This document shows, piece by piece, positions 26,620-34,784 of a DNA stretch of 64,000 nt. The stretch spans positions 1-64,000 of the forward strand of contig NZ_LVWA01000003.1 in NCBI RefSeq assembly GCF_001907195.1, written 5' to 3'. Position 1 is the stretch's first letter, and every line of letters starts with the position of its first letter. The notes below the pieces were generated by a model that saw only the letters and a program-made list of their open reading frames with translations, was not told the origin of the DNA and made no database searches. This DNA comes from Pontibacter flavimaris. Its GTDB lineage: Bacteria > Bacteroidota > Bacteroidia > Cytophagales > Hymenobacteraceae. The position numbers were made by a program, and so were the translations under genes.

Positions 26620-28149
26620 CTATTCCCACTCAATGGTGGCCGGTGGTTTGGAGCTGATGTCGTACACGACGCGGTTCACGCCTTTTACTTTGTTGATGAT
26701 CTCGTTCGATACGTCGGCCAGGAACTCGTACGGAAGCCGGCTCCAGTCGGCCGTCATGCCGTCTACGCTTGTCACGGCGCGCAGGGCCACCACGTTCTCA
26801 TACGTGCGCTCATCGCCCATCACACCCACCGATTGCACCGGGGTAAGTATGGCACCGGCCTGCCATACCTCGTCGTAAAGGCCGGACTTTTTCAGGTTGC
26901 TGATAAAAATATGATCTACCTGCTGCAGCACGTGCACTTTCTCCGGCGTGATATCGCCCAGAATACGGATGGCAAGCCCCGGTCCCGGGAACGGGTGGCG
27001 GCCAATGATGATGTCGTCGATCTGCAGGGCCTTGCCTACCAAACGAACCTCGTCCTTGAATAGTGCTTTCAGCGGCTCTACTATCTTCAGTTTCATGAAG
27101 TCCGGCAAACCGCCCACGTTGTGGTGCGACTTGATGGTGGCAGAAGGCCCTTTCACGCTCACCGACTCGATCACGTCCGGGTAAATGGTGCCCTGCGCCA
27201 GCCACTTCACATCCTCGATCTGGTGCGCCTCGTCATCAAATACCTCAATAAACACGCGGCCAATGGCTTTGCGCTTCTGCTCCGGGTCGGTAAGTCCGGC
27301 AAGGGCGCTGTAGAACTTCTCCTTCGCATCCACGCCTTTCACGTTCAGGCCCATGTGCTTGTAGGAATCGAGCACGGTTTCGAACTCGTCTTTGCGCAGC
27401 AGGCCGTTGTCTACAAAGATGCAGTAAAGGTTTTTGCCGATGGCCTGATGGATGAGCATGGCTGCCACGCTGGAGTCCACGCCGCCTGACAGGCCGAGCA
27501 CCACTTTATCATTGCCTATCTGCTCCTTCAGCTCAGCCACGGTGGAGTCAATGAACTGCTCCGAGGTCCAGTCCTGCTGGCAGCCGCAGATGTGCACCAC
27601 AAAGTTGCGCAGCAGGGTCTTGCCCTCGTCGGAATGAGTTACCTCCGGGTGGAACTGAATGCCGTAGGTCTCCTGGTCTTTCAGCTTATAGGCTGCCACG
27701 CGCACGCTCTCGGTGCTGGCAATCACCTCGATGTTATCCGGAATCTCTTTGATGGTATCACCGTGCGACATCCATACCACAGAACCCAGCGTGAGTTCTT
27801 TCAGCAGGCGGTCGTGGTTGTGCAGTTCGCTCAGGCGGGCGCGGCCATACTCGCGGATGGTGGAGGGGGTAACCTCACCGCCAAACTCGTGGGCCATCAG
27901 TTGCGCCCCGTAGCAAACGCCCAGTACCGGTAGCTTGCCCAGGAACTGCTCTAAATTAATGGTGGGGTGTTCAGCGTCGCGAACCGAGCAGGGGCTGCCT
28001 GACAGGATAACGCCTTTCACTTCGTCTGTAAGCTCCGGCACATGGTTGTACGGGTGAATCTCACAGTAAACATTAAGCTCGCGAACCCTTCTGGCAATAA
28101 GCTGGGTGTACTGAGAGCCGAAATCGAGGATGAGAATTTTTTCTGGCAT
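26620..28149 (-). CDS. guaA: GMP synthase (glutamine-hydrolysing)
   Basis: 509 residues from the ATG at 28149; a TTG two codons upstream is also in frame but less likely. It converts XMP to GMP. The N-terminal class I glutaminase shows [10 protein letters not shown] (Cys near 81) and [11 protein letters not shown]. The ATP-pyrophosphatase part has the PP-loop [12 protein letters not shown] (near 223-234). The C-terminal dimerisation domain ends KPPATIEWE. An exact -7 promoter element abuts the start codon, so the transcript may have almost no leader. Confidence 0.97.
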   Translation of the reverse strand: MPEKILILDFGSQYTQLIARRVRELNVYCEIHPYNHVPELTDEVKGVILSGSPCSVRDAEHPTINLEQFLGKLPVLGVCYGAQLMAHEFGGEVTPSTIREYGRARLSELHNHDRLLKELTLGSVVWMSHGDTIKEIPDNIEVIASTESVRVAAYKLKDQETYGIQFHPEVTHSDEGKTLLRNFVVHICGCQQDWTSEQFIDSTVAELKEQIGNDKVVLGLSGGVDSSVAAMLIHQAIGKNLYCIFVDNGLLRKDEFETVLDSYKHMGLNVKGVDAKEKFYSALAGLTDPEQKRKAIGRVFIEVFDDEAHQIEDVKWLAQGTIYPDVIESVSVKGPSATIKSHHNVGGLPDFMKLKIVEPLKALFKDEVRLVGKALQIDDIIIGRHPFPGPGLAIRILGDITPEKVHVLQQVDHIFISNLKKSGLYDEVWQAGAILTPVQSVGVMGDERTYENVVALRAVTSVDGMTADWSRLPYEFLADVSNEIINKVKGVNRVVYDISSKPPATIEWE

Positions 28150-28152
28150 GTG

Positions 28153-28160
28153 CAAAGGTA
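28153..28160 (-). promoter_or_regulatory. -7 element abutting the guaA start codon
   Basis: Minus-strand TACCTTTG, exact TAnnTTTG, only three bases from the ATG. If used, transcription would begin at or near the first codon. The best -33 candidate is an imperfect ATTG 21 bases upstream. Confidence 0.4.
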
Positions 28161-28189
28161 AGGTAGTTTGGGGGTATAAGGCAATTAAT

Positions 28190-28640
28190 TTTGAGGATTA
28201 CTCAGTTTGGAGCGGAGTGTAAGGGATTGATGGGACTTGCATCTACTTTAGCTCTACTTACGGAAGCTGTATCAGCTTCTGCTACAAAGGCAGGCCTCCC
28301 TGCTATACTTTATATTTTCCTGGCGCAAGCGTCCGCTTGTGCCTTATACTTTATACTTCAGTTTATACTTCCCTGAGTTTCTGCTTCCCGTAACTTGAAA
28401 CTGGCTATCCTTAATAGCTACTACCGATCCTCCAGACTTACATACCTACAGTAGCATCTCTGGCTTTGGCTCCCTCAAGGCCGGGAGGCCTCGCCTTGGG
28501 GGTGGGGGCCCTCGACAAGGGCATCGCGCTGGGAGCTTTTCCTTTGCTCCTGCGTCGCAATGTCTCGCTTACGCTCGCCACCGGAAAAACTCGCATAGGC
28601 GCTCAACCCAAAGGCTGAGATCAGTTCGATAGCCACTGCC
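28190..28640 (+). repeat. Composite dispersed repeat, copy C
   Basis: Core at 28312-28640 matches copies A and B in order: GGCGCAAGCG/CGCTTGTGCC hairpin (about 28322-28343), TATACTT words, CCTCCAGACTTAC (about 28429), GGCTCCCTCAAGGCCGGGAGGC, GCATCGCGCTGGGAGC, CACCGGAAAAACTCGCATAG (about 28580) and a final GATCAGTTCGATAGCCACTG (about 28619-28638). The last two match copy A's edge and copy B's end respectively. No gene is seen. Confidence 0.75.
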
Positions 28641-28915
28641 CTAACTGTCATCTCGACCTTCGGGAGAGATCTCTTCAGGATTCCCGATAGATCTTTCGCC
28701 CTGCTAGAGATCACAAGGAAAGCAGCAAGTATAAATTCCCCTCCTCGGAGGGGCTAGGGGTGGGTCTATACTTGTAGGGACAGGTCGCGACCTGTCCGCG
28801 CTATACCAGCAGCTATGCAACTTATACTTTGGCAGAAGTAATTACAGACTCCCCTCCTTGGCTAAGTCTCGGATCCCGGACTTGTTCCGGGGGAGGGGCA
28901 GGGGTGGTTGGACCC
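28641..28915 (+). repeat. Cluster of three further dispersed repeat types
   Basis: 28646-28720 carries a GTCATCTCGACC...GAGAGATCT block of a kind common in Bacteroidota spacers. 28733-28770 and 28850-28915 carry CCCCTCC/GGAGGGG plus GGGGTGG words, as at 7386 and 12290. 28778-28797 is a perfect 20-base palindrome with core GGTCGCGACC. Repeats appear to have inserted next to one another, with no gene between guaA and the SRP RNA. Confidence 0.7.
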
Positions 28916-29038
28916 GGTGCTGCAATCCTGTCTATACATCCTGCAAATCCTGATTCAAAATTTGTTTCTATCAACCTTTTCACCATCAGCAGGATAAGGC
29001 TGGAATCCGTTTGGTGGATTATTTTTTATACTTTGCAA

Positions 29039-29069
29039 TTTGCACTTGATGATATTCTTCGTACTTTTG
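29039..29069 (+). promoter_or_regulatory. Promoter of the SRP RNA gene
   Basis: TTTG (29039-29042), 19 bases, then TACTTTTG (29062-29069): an exact TTTG-N19-TAnnTTTG match. The predicted start falls at about 29074, where the RNA's closing stem begins. Confidence 0.85.
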
Positions 29070-29073
29070 TAAC

Positions 29074-29165
29074 GGCAAATCGGCACGGCCAGCTCCCGTC
29101 GAACTCCCCCAGGGCCGGAAGGCAGCAAGGGTAGATGGTTGTAGCGGCGCGATGTTCGGTTTGCC
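29074..29165 (+). ncRNA. ffs: Small signal recognition particle RNA (4.5S type)
   Basis: About 92 bases. The hallmark Ffh-binding loop is present: CCAGGGCCGGAAGGCAGCAA (about 29109-29128, with the GGAA tetraloop and the asymmetric AGCA side). The ends pair (GGCAAA at 29074 with TTTGCC at 29160-29165), and a run of T follows at 29168-29175 as terminator. It partners with Ffh, whose gene is at 46577, in co-translational targeting of membrane and secreted proteins. Confidence 0.92.
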
Positions 29166-29244
29166 ACTTTTTTTTGCCCCTACCCCAAGGCTCCCACAGC
29201 CCGCAAATTTCTCATATTTCTTTCCGGATTCTGGATTAATGCTT

Positions 29245-29252
29245 TAGCTTTG
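29245..29252 (+). promoter_or_regulatory. -7 element before the transaldolase-like gene
   Basis: TAGCTTTG, exact TAnnTTTG, 27 bases before the start codon. An imperfect TTTC lies about 20 bases upstream in the -33 position. Confidence 0.5.
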
Positions 29253-29279
29253 TAAGTATAACTATAAGCATCTGAACCT

Positions 29280-29936
29280 ATGAAATTCTTTATCGATACG
29301 GCAAACCTGCAGGAGATTCAGGAGGCGCATGACCTCGGAGTGCTCGATGGGGTAACTACTAACCCGTCGCTGATGGCGAAGGAGGGGATCTTCGGACACG
29401 ATAACGTCATCGCACACTACAAGCAAATCTGTGAGATCGTGGACGGCGACATTAGTGCGGAGGTGATTGCCACGGATTTTGACGGAATAGTGCGCGAGGG
29501 CGAGTTCCTGGCTGAGCTGCACCCCAACATTGTGGTGAAAGTGCCGATGATCCGCGACGGTGTGAAAGCCATCCGCTACTTCAGCGAGAAAGGCATCAAA
29601 ACGAACTGTACCTTGGTGTTCTCAGCCGGACAGGCCATTCTGGCCGCCAAAGCGGGCGCAACCTACGTTTCCCCTTTTGTGGGTCGTCTGGATGATGTAT
29701 CAACGGACGGCATTCAACTGATCGAGCAGATCGTGCAGATCTACGGCAACTATGGCTACCAAACACAAGTGCTGGCCGCCTCTGTGCGCCATGTGATGCA
29801 CCTGGTGCAGTGCGCCGAGGTGGGGGCCGATGTGGTTACCTGCCCGCTGAGCGTCATCACCGGCCTGCTGAAACACCCGCTCACCGACATCGGGCTGGAG
29901 AAATTCCTGTCTGACCACGCCAAAGGGAATAAGTAA
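29280..29936 (+). CDS. Transaldolase / fructose-6-phosphate aldolase (FSA family)
   Basis: 218 residues, the short transaldolase subfamily (TalC/FSA), a TIM barrel making a Schiff base. VVKVPM near 83-88 holds the catalytic Lys; [10 protein letters not shown] near 29-38 and [12 protein letters not shown] near 129-140 are family signatures. Members either transfer dihydroxyacetone in the pentose phosphate pathway or cleave fructose 6-phosphate; sequence alone does not decide. Followed by an inverted-repeat spacer, then a small gene and ftsE on the same strand. Confidence 0.92.
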   Translation: MKFFIDTANLQEIQEAHDLGVLDGVTTNPSLMAKEGIFGHDNVIAHYKQICEIVDGDISAEVIATDFDGIVREGEFLAELHPNIVVKVPMIRDGVKAIRYFSEKGIKTNCTLVFSAGQAILAAKAGATYVSPFVGRLDDVSTDGIQLIEQIVQIYGNYGYQTQVLAASVRHVMHLVQCAEVGADVVTCPLSVITGLLKHPLTDIGLEKFLSDHAKGNK

Positions 29937-30002
29937 TGATTAATAAATGATCGAGCAGCAAGTTTTATTACGCATTAATCATTATTAATTATTCATTCCA
30001 TA
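29937..30002 (+). repeat. Stop-to-start inverted repeat after the transaldolase gene
   Basis: TAATGATTAAT at 29934-29944, which includes the stop codon itself, pairs perfectly with 29974-29984. Flanking AATAAATGA and TAATTATTCATT words extend it. The spacer ends at the next start codon. It belongs with the spacers at 16754 and 43684. Confidence 0.75.
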
Positions 30003-30206
30003 ATGTATATCATAAAGGTAAAAGGCAAGGCCAAGATTCCAGACTATATCCAGCTCCGCGACGAGAATTTTGTTCTGATAGCCTACTTCAGGGCCGACCG
30101 TCCGCTCAAGAACCTGGACAGGTACGGGCTGGAAGGCAAAGAAGAAGCCCTGGCTGCCCTTATCGAGTCGCTTGAGTTCGGCAAACTTCAGAAATTAGAC
30201 ATTTAA
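30003..30206 (+). CDS. Conserved small protein, function unknown
   Basis: 67 residues, no signal or membrane segment, mixed strand/helix pattern with a basic N-terminus (MYIIKVKGKAKIPDYIQLRD) and a C-terminal helix (KEEALAALIESLEFGKLQ). It starts right after the inverted-repeat spacer and stops 9 bases before ftsE, so it is probably translated with ftsE. Codon use looks like its neighbours. I do not recognise a family. Confidence 0.7.
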   Translation: MYIIKVKGKAKIPDYIQLRDENFVLIAYFRADRPLKNLDRYGLEGKEEALAALIESLEFGKLQKLDI

Positions 30207-30215
30207 GCAGTACCT

Positions 30216-30929
30216 ATGAGTTTTTCCTCTTCGCCGGTGGTCTCGTTGCGCGACGTCACTATTTACCAGGATGTAAATACCATTCTCAGTAACGTGAGCT
30301 TTGATGTGGAGAAAGGTGAGTTTGTGTACCTGGTGGGCCGCACGGGAAGCGGTAAAAGCTCGCTTTTGAAAACGCTTTACGCCGATTTGCCCCTGCAGAC
30401 CGGCAACGCCGCCGTGGCCGACTTCCAGCTGGGCAAGCTGCGCCGCCGGCAGGTTCCGTACCTGCGCCGCAAGGTGGGCATTATTTTCCAGGACTTTCAG
30501 CTGCTCTCGGACCGTACGGTGGCGGAGAACCTGGCCTTTGTGCTTAGGGCAACCGGCTGGAGCGATAAATCGAAGCGCAAGCAGCGGATCTCGGAGGTGC
30601 TGATGCGTGTGGGCCTGGATGCAGCCGCCAACAAAATGCCGCACCAGCTCTCCGGCGGGGAGCAGCAGCGCGTAGTGGTGGCAAGGGCCCTGCTAAACGA
30701 GCCGGTTATACTTTTCGCGGATGAGCCAACCGGCAACCTCGACCCCATGGTAGCCGACGGCATCATGAAGCTTTTCCAGGAGATCAACAAGCATGGTACG
30801 GCCGTGCTGATGGCCACGCATAATTATGAGATTATCCAGCGCTACCCGCAGCGTGTGCTCAAGTGCGTAGAGGGCCGCGTGCTGGACTCCAAAGTGGAGG
30901 AATTTAACCTGGTGAACGGCTATCAGTAA
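30216..30929 (+). CDS. ftsE: Cell-division ATP-binding protein FtsE
   Basis: 237-residue ABC ATPase. Walker [13 protein letters not shown] (about 42-53), signature [15 protein letters not shown] (about 145-159), Walker [14 protein letters not shown]. The GNLDP form and [16 protein letters not shown] segment place it in the FtsE/LolD branch; FtsE is favoured by overall likeness and by the first strand [17 protein letters not shown]. It normally pairs with FtsX to control cell-wall hydrolases at division. No ftsX is next to it here. Confidence 0.85.
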   Translation: MSFSSSPVVSLRDVTIYQDVNTILSNVSFDVEKGEFVYLVGRTGSGKSSLLKTLYADLPLQTGNAAVADFQLGKLRRRQVPYLRRKVGIIFQDFQLLSDRTVAENLAFVLRATGWSDKSKRKQRISEVLMRVGLDAAANKMPHQLSGGEQQRVVVARALLNEPVILFADEPTGNLDPMVADGIMKLFQEINKHGTAVLMATHNYEIIQRYPQRVLKCVEGRVLDSKVEEFNLVNGYQ

Positions 30930-30942
30930 ATGGATATAGTAT

Positions 30943-30992
30943 AAACAGAAAAGCCTCAGCCACATGTTATTGTTGCTGGGGCTTTTCTGTTT
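30943..30992. terminator. Bidirectional terminator between ftsE and the lipoprotein gene
   Basis: AAACAGAAAAGCC (30943-30955) pairs with GGCTTTTCTGTTT (30980-30992). On plus the arm is followed by a T-rich stretch. The right arm overlaps the last codons of the converging gene at 30967. Confidence 0.8.
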
Positions 30993-31647
30993 GTTGTTTG
31001 GCTGTATCCTCTTTCGGTACCACCTCCTGATACTGTTTCTGCGCCTGTTGCACCGTTTTCTTCACCTGCTCTGATACGTCGCCTTCCACCGAGCGGTAGC
31101 GGCTGTTGAGGGCGCTCCACCAGCCGGCGATCAGCAGCCAATCGCGGCTTTCATACTTTGCTGCATGCTCCTTTATCCCTGAAACGAAACGGCTATAGGT
31201 CGGGCCAATGTTCTCTGCCGTCACTTCGCTCAGGTCATCATCCTCTATATCCAATCCTAAAAGATCTTGTCGCAGCTCGTAGCGGTGGCTGGCGTCCAGA
31301 AACTGGTGCTCCCGCGTCTCCAGCGCGTTTTTGAAACGCTGGTCCAGTTGCCCGGCCTCTGCACGCTGCTGTTCTGTCAGGTGCTCCAGGTTCTCCTCCA
31401 ACTGCACCCTATACCCCTCATGGGCCTGCAGCAGGCTCTCTTTCTCGGTCTGCCAGGTCGTGGAGCTATTTTCGGCAAGGGCCAGAGCACGCAGCTCTGA
31501 GTCGCTGAGGCTATCCTGCTCAAACCTGGTGACATAGTTGCGGTAGTTGGCAAGTTCCTGCTCGCCTGCAGCACTCTCAGAGTCTCTGCCGCCACAGGAG
31601 CAAAGCAACAATACGCATACCAACAGAATATACTTACATTTATACAT
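30967..31647 (-). CDS. Helical lipoprotein, function unknown (paralogue of 49453)
   Basis: 226 residues from the ATG at 31647, which opens a lipoprotein signal (LLLCSC, Cys18); the frame runs 29 codons further upstream without sense. The mature part is charged and mostly helical, probably coiled coil in EENLEHLTEQQRAEAGQLDQ. A second block, ENIGPTYSRFVSGIKEHAAK then DWLLIAGWWSALNSRYRSVE, lines up with the 200-residue lipoprotein at 49453. The C-terminus is Gln/Lys rich. It probably sits in the periplasm facing the cell envelope; no known activity. Confidence 0.75.
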   Translation of the reverse strand: MYKCKYILLVCVLLLCSCGGRDSESAAGEQELANYRNYVTRFEQDSLSDSELRALALAENSSTTWQTEKESLLQAHEGYRVQLEENLEHLTEQQRAEAGQLDQRFKNALETREHQFLDASHRYELRQDLLGLDIEDDDLSEVTAENIGPTYSRFVSGIKEHAAKYESRDWLLIAGWWSALNSRYRSVEGDVSEQVKKTVQQAQKQYQEVVPKEDTAKQQTEKPQQQ

Positions 31648-31766
31648 TGCTACATAGGTCTTACTGCTTAGGTAAACGGCCCGCTTTAACCGGGGTTGCA
31701 AACTACAGATGTGACGACAACTCCTTAGCCGCAAGGGATAAGCTCCGAATTGCCGACCGCAATACC

Positions 31767-31774
31767 TATCTTTG
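31767..31774 (+). promoter_or_regulatory. -7 element before the DegT aminotransferase gene
   Basis: TATCTTTG, exact TAnnTTTG, 28 bases before the ATG at 31803. No TTTG at the expected -33 spacing. Confidence 0.45.
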
Positions 31775-31802
31775 CCTTACATCACTCCAAAAGAAAAAGC
31801 CC

Positions 31803-32924
31803 ATGGAAGATATAAAAATGACCGCCACCAAAGCCCAGTACGCCAAGCTGAAAACCGAACTGGATGCCGCCTTCAGCACCGTGATGAACAGCATGCAGAT
31901 GGAGGAGGGACCGCAGCAACAGGAGTTTGCCGAAAGTATAGCATCCTACCTGCAAACGCAGCACGCCGTACCCTGCGCCAGCGGAACCGACGCCCTGGAG
32001 CTGGCCTTGCTGGCGCTGCAAGTGCCTGCCGGTGCCGAGGTCATTCTCCCGGCCTTCTGCTATGCGGCTTTGCCTGAGGTCATCACGAAGCTAGGGCTAG
32101 TCCCTGTTTTTGCTGATGTGGATCCTGAAACTTTTATACTTTCTCCGGCTGCTGCAGAACGGGTGATAACTTCGGCTACCGCTGCCATAGTGCCTGTGCA
32201 TTTGTTTGGGCAGTGTGCCCCGATGCGGGAATTCACGGAGCTGGCGGCAAAGTATGAACTCTGGCTGGTGGAGGATGTTACCCAGGCGCTGGGTGCAGTG
32301 TATGTCGGGCCGGATGAAAAAGCGCAAAAGGCAGGCGCCATCGGGCATATAGGCTATACTTCCTTTTACCCAACCAAACCTTCAGCAGACTCCGGCGAGG
32401 GTGGCGCTGTTTTTACCAGCGATGCGGAGCTGGCGGAGCGCCTGCAGCAAATCGTCAGCAACGGCATGGGCGGAAAGTATACTTTCAGCGCACGACTACA
32501 GAATATGCAGGCGGCCATGCTGGACGTAAAGATCAGGTACCTGGACGAGTACAACGAGGCGCGGCAGGAGATTGCCCGCTTTTACGACAACGCCTTTGCC
32601 GAAACCAAACTGGTGCAGGCCCCGCACCGCGCCTCGTACAGCTCCCATACCTACCAGCAGTATACGATAAAGGTAGCGCCAGCACTGCGCAACGGGTTGC
32701 AGCAGCACCTCCACGATAACTACATACCCAGCGCCATTTATTACCCGCAGCCGCTGCACCTGCTGGAAAAGTATACTTCCGGTAAGTATAAACCCGGCGA
32801 TTTGCCAGTGGCAGAACTGCTGAGCCAGAGCGTCCTGTCGCTGCCCATGCACTCGGAGCTTAAGGAGGACCAGCTGGCTTACGTTTGTCAGCATGTGCTA
32901 AGTTATGTTAAGCAGAAAAGTTAG
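31803..32924 (+). CDS. DegT/DnrJ/EryC1-family sugar aminotransferase
   Basis: 373 residues from the ATG at 31803; upstream codons in frame overlap the divergent lipoprotein start and carry no family likeness. PLP-dependent transaminase of nucleotide-linked keto-sugars. The PLP lysine is Lys192 in SFYPTKPSADSGEGGAVF. Also visible are CASGTDALELAL (about 59-70), VHLFGQCAPM and VEDVTQALGAVY. It stands at the edge of the surface-glycan region but on the opposite strand, so it may feed another amino-sugar into the same polymer. The exact sugar is unknown. It contains many AAGTATA words (for example 32479, 32772). Confidence 0.87.
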   Translation: MEDIKMTATKAQYAKLKTELDAAFSTVMNSMQMEEGPQQQEFAESIASYLQTQHAVPCASGTDALELALLALQVPAGAEVILPAFCYAALPEVITKLGLVPVFADVDPETFILSPAAAERVITSATAAIVPVHLFGQCAPMREFTELAAKYELWLVEDVTQALGAVYVGPDEKAQKAGAIGHIGYTSFYPTKPSADSGEGGAVFTSDAELAERLQQIVSNGMGGKYTFSARLQNMQAAMLDVKIRYLDEYNEARQEIARFYDNAFAETKLVQAPHRASYSSHTYQQYTIKVAPALRNGLQQHLHDNYIPSAIYYPQPLHLLEKYTSGKYKPGDLPVAELLSQSVLSLPMHSELKEDQLAYVCQHVLSYVKQKS

Positions 32925-33229
32925 GGAGTTTGGGAGGTAGAGTGTTAGAAAGTTAAAAGTTAGAAAGTTAGAAAGTTATGCCCTCGCTCGCCTCTGGCGA
33001 GTGTGCGTAATAGGGTGGCCTCCGGGCCCTTTATACTTTTTGCAGTATTATTAGCGGCGGGACGCCGCCTATTGACGCTCACACTCGCCAGAGGCGAGCG
33101 AGAGCGTCAATAGGCGCAAGCCATTCAATTTTAACATAAGAGAACTCGGGAGTTAAAGAACTCTGAATAAGTGAACGAATGAATCCTGTACAGCATTGAA
33201 TCCTGATTCAGACAACCAGCAACCAGCAA
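32925..33229. repeat. Spacer with GTTAGAAA words and a 23-base inverted repeat
   Basis: Degenerate GTTAGAAAGTTA words begin at the stop codon (32925-32978). A perfect 23-base inverted pair lies at 32983-33005 and 33080-33102 (core GCCTCTGGCGAG). A second hairpin, 33066-33080 with 33102-33116, shares its right arm, so two folds compete. It separates two converging genes, where a terminator would be expected. No gene is seen. Confidence 0.75.
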
Positions 33230-34717
33230 TCAAATCTTCCAGCCGGTGATGCCGAAGATCACTTTGCGCAGCCAGGCATTCATTTCGGGGTAGATATTCA
33301 GGTTGAGGGCCAGGCCCAGGTAAATGGCCGTGATCAGCAGTGAGCGCGTCAGGATGTCGAGGAAGACGTTGCCGAGGTAGGGCAGCAGGTAAGAGGCGCC
33401 CAGCGTGGCCGCCGCGATGGCTGTGATCGCCAAGGCATGCCAGGTAAAGGGCTGGATGTGGTAAATGAACTTCACAAAAAGCAGGCGCGCCAGGTTCATC
33501 GTCACCAATGAAAGCATGGAGGCGAAGGCCGCCCCCTCGATGCCGTAGCGCGGAATAAAGTACCAGTTCGTCCAGATGGTCAGGCCGGCCAGCACCACGT
33601 TAAAGCCCAGATCCCATTTATACTTGTCGGAGGTGGCCAGGATCGCTCCGTTCAGGCTGGTCGCCAGGTCTACCAAACGGGCAAGCGCCAGGAACAGCAC
33701 CACATACTTTCCGGCGCGGTAGCTCTCGGGCATAAAATCATACAGGTTGTCAATATTGGCCCAAATGCCGATAAAGAGCAGCAGCCCTACAATCAGATTA
33801 ATCATGGTGACGTGCTGGTAGAGGGTACCCATCCCTTTCATGTCCCGCTCTTTCCAGAATTCAGCCACCTGCGGATGCGCAATCTTAAGTATGGACCGGC
33901 CCGGCACCAGGATAGCGCTCGTTATAAAGAAGGCGGTGGTATAAATGCCGTTATCGGAGAGGCTGTAGGAGGAAATCATCACCTGGTCTACTGTGGTGAT
34001 GATGGTGGTGGAAATGCTGCCCAGCAAGGTAAAGAAGCCGTAGTAAAACAGCTCGCGGAGCGGAACAATGCGCATCACGGCCAGCGAGGGCTTCAGGTGC
34101 AGTTGCTTCAGGTAGATAGTATAGCCCGCCAGCACCAGTGCCCCCACCGAGTTTACCGCAATGTAGAGCAGCACAAAGGTCTGAAACTCCATCACCCCCA
34201 AGGCATACACGCTGATGAGCACCGTAGTGAGGAGGCGCAGCAGGAAATCCTGCACAAAGGAGGAAACAATAGTTTTATAGAGCGAGCGCAGGTACGCCAT
34301 GAACATGTTGAACAGCAGCGTGAACAGCGCCAGCGGGATCAGGTAATAATAGTAATCAATGATGAGCGGCGAGTTCTCGATGTAGTACTCAACCACCAAC
34401 GGTTTAAAGAGCAGGAAAACAGCCGTGGCAAGTATAAACCCAAGCAGCGGCACCGACAGCAATAGGAACAGGAACCCGTTGTGCTGCTTTTCCGGATCAC
34501 GGAAGTAGGGAAAGTAGCGCACGCTCATGTTCACAAAGCCCAGGGCCGAGAACTGCGCATACATCACCGAGATAGATAAAAGCAGGCGCGTGAGGCCCAC
34601 TTCGGTCTCGTCCAGGAAATTGGGGAAGAGCAGCACCGTGTTCACATACCCGATCAGGATGCCGGCATACGAAATGGTGGTGTTCCAGATTCCTTCGCGC
34701 TGTAAGGTTCTGCTCAT
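33230..34717 (-). CDS. Oligosaccharide flippase (Wzx / MATE-like)
   Basis: 495 residues with about 12-14 membrane helices, e.g. NTTISYAGILIGYVNTVLLF near the N-terminus. This matches the polysaccharide-biosynthesis flippase family (MOP superfamily), which moves undecaprenyl-linked repeat units to the periplasmic face. It is the last gene of the minus-strand glycan run, 67 bases after the deacetylase gene. Start ATG at 34717 (SRTLQREGIWNTT). No polymerase (Wzy-type) is obvious in the window. Confidence 0.88.
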   Translation of the reverse strand: MSRTLQREGIWNTTISYAGILIGYVNTVLLFPNFLDETEVGLTRLLLSISVMYAQFSALGFVNMSVRYFPYFRDPEKQHNGFLFLLLSVPLLGFILATAVFLLFKPLVVEYYIENSPLIIDYYYYLIPLALFTLLFNMFMAYLRSLYKTIVSSFVQDFLLRLLTTVLISVYALGVMEFQTFVLLYIAVNSVGALVLAGYTIYLKQLHLKPSLAVMRIVPLRELFYYGFFTLLGSISTTIITTVDQVMISSYSLSDNGIYTTAFFITSAILVPGRSILKIAHPQVAEFWKERDMKGMGTLYQHVTMINLIVGLLLFIGIWANIDNLYDFMPESYRAGKYVVLFLALARLVDLATSLNGAILATSDKYKWDLGFNVVLAGLTIWTNWYFIPRYGIEGAAFASMLSLVTMNLARLLFVKFIYHIQPFTWHALAITAIAAATLGASYLLPYLGNVFLDILTRSLLITAIYLGLALNLNIYPEMNAWLRKVIFGITGWKI

Positions 34718-34784
34718 GGGCTACACAGGGTGAACCGCAAAAATAGCAAATCCGGCGTATTAGTTGGTGGTTGTTAGGTATTAG

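Noticed and set aside
28191..28376. 61-codon plus frame after guaA
   Set aside because: It lies in repeat copy C and ends in repeat-derived hydrophobic codons.
31647..31802. N-terminal extension of the DegT aminotransferase
   Set aside because: The first 52 codons look non-protein and overlap the divergent lipoprotein start; a -7 element lies within them.
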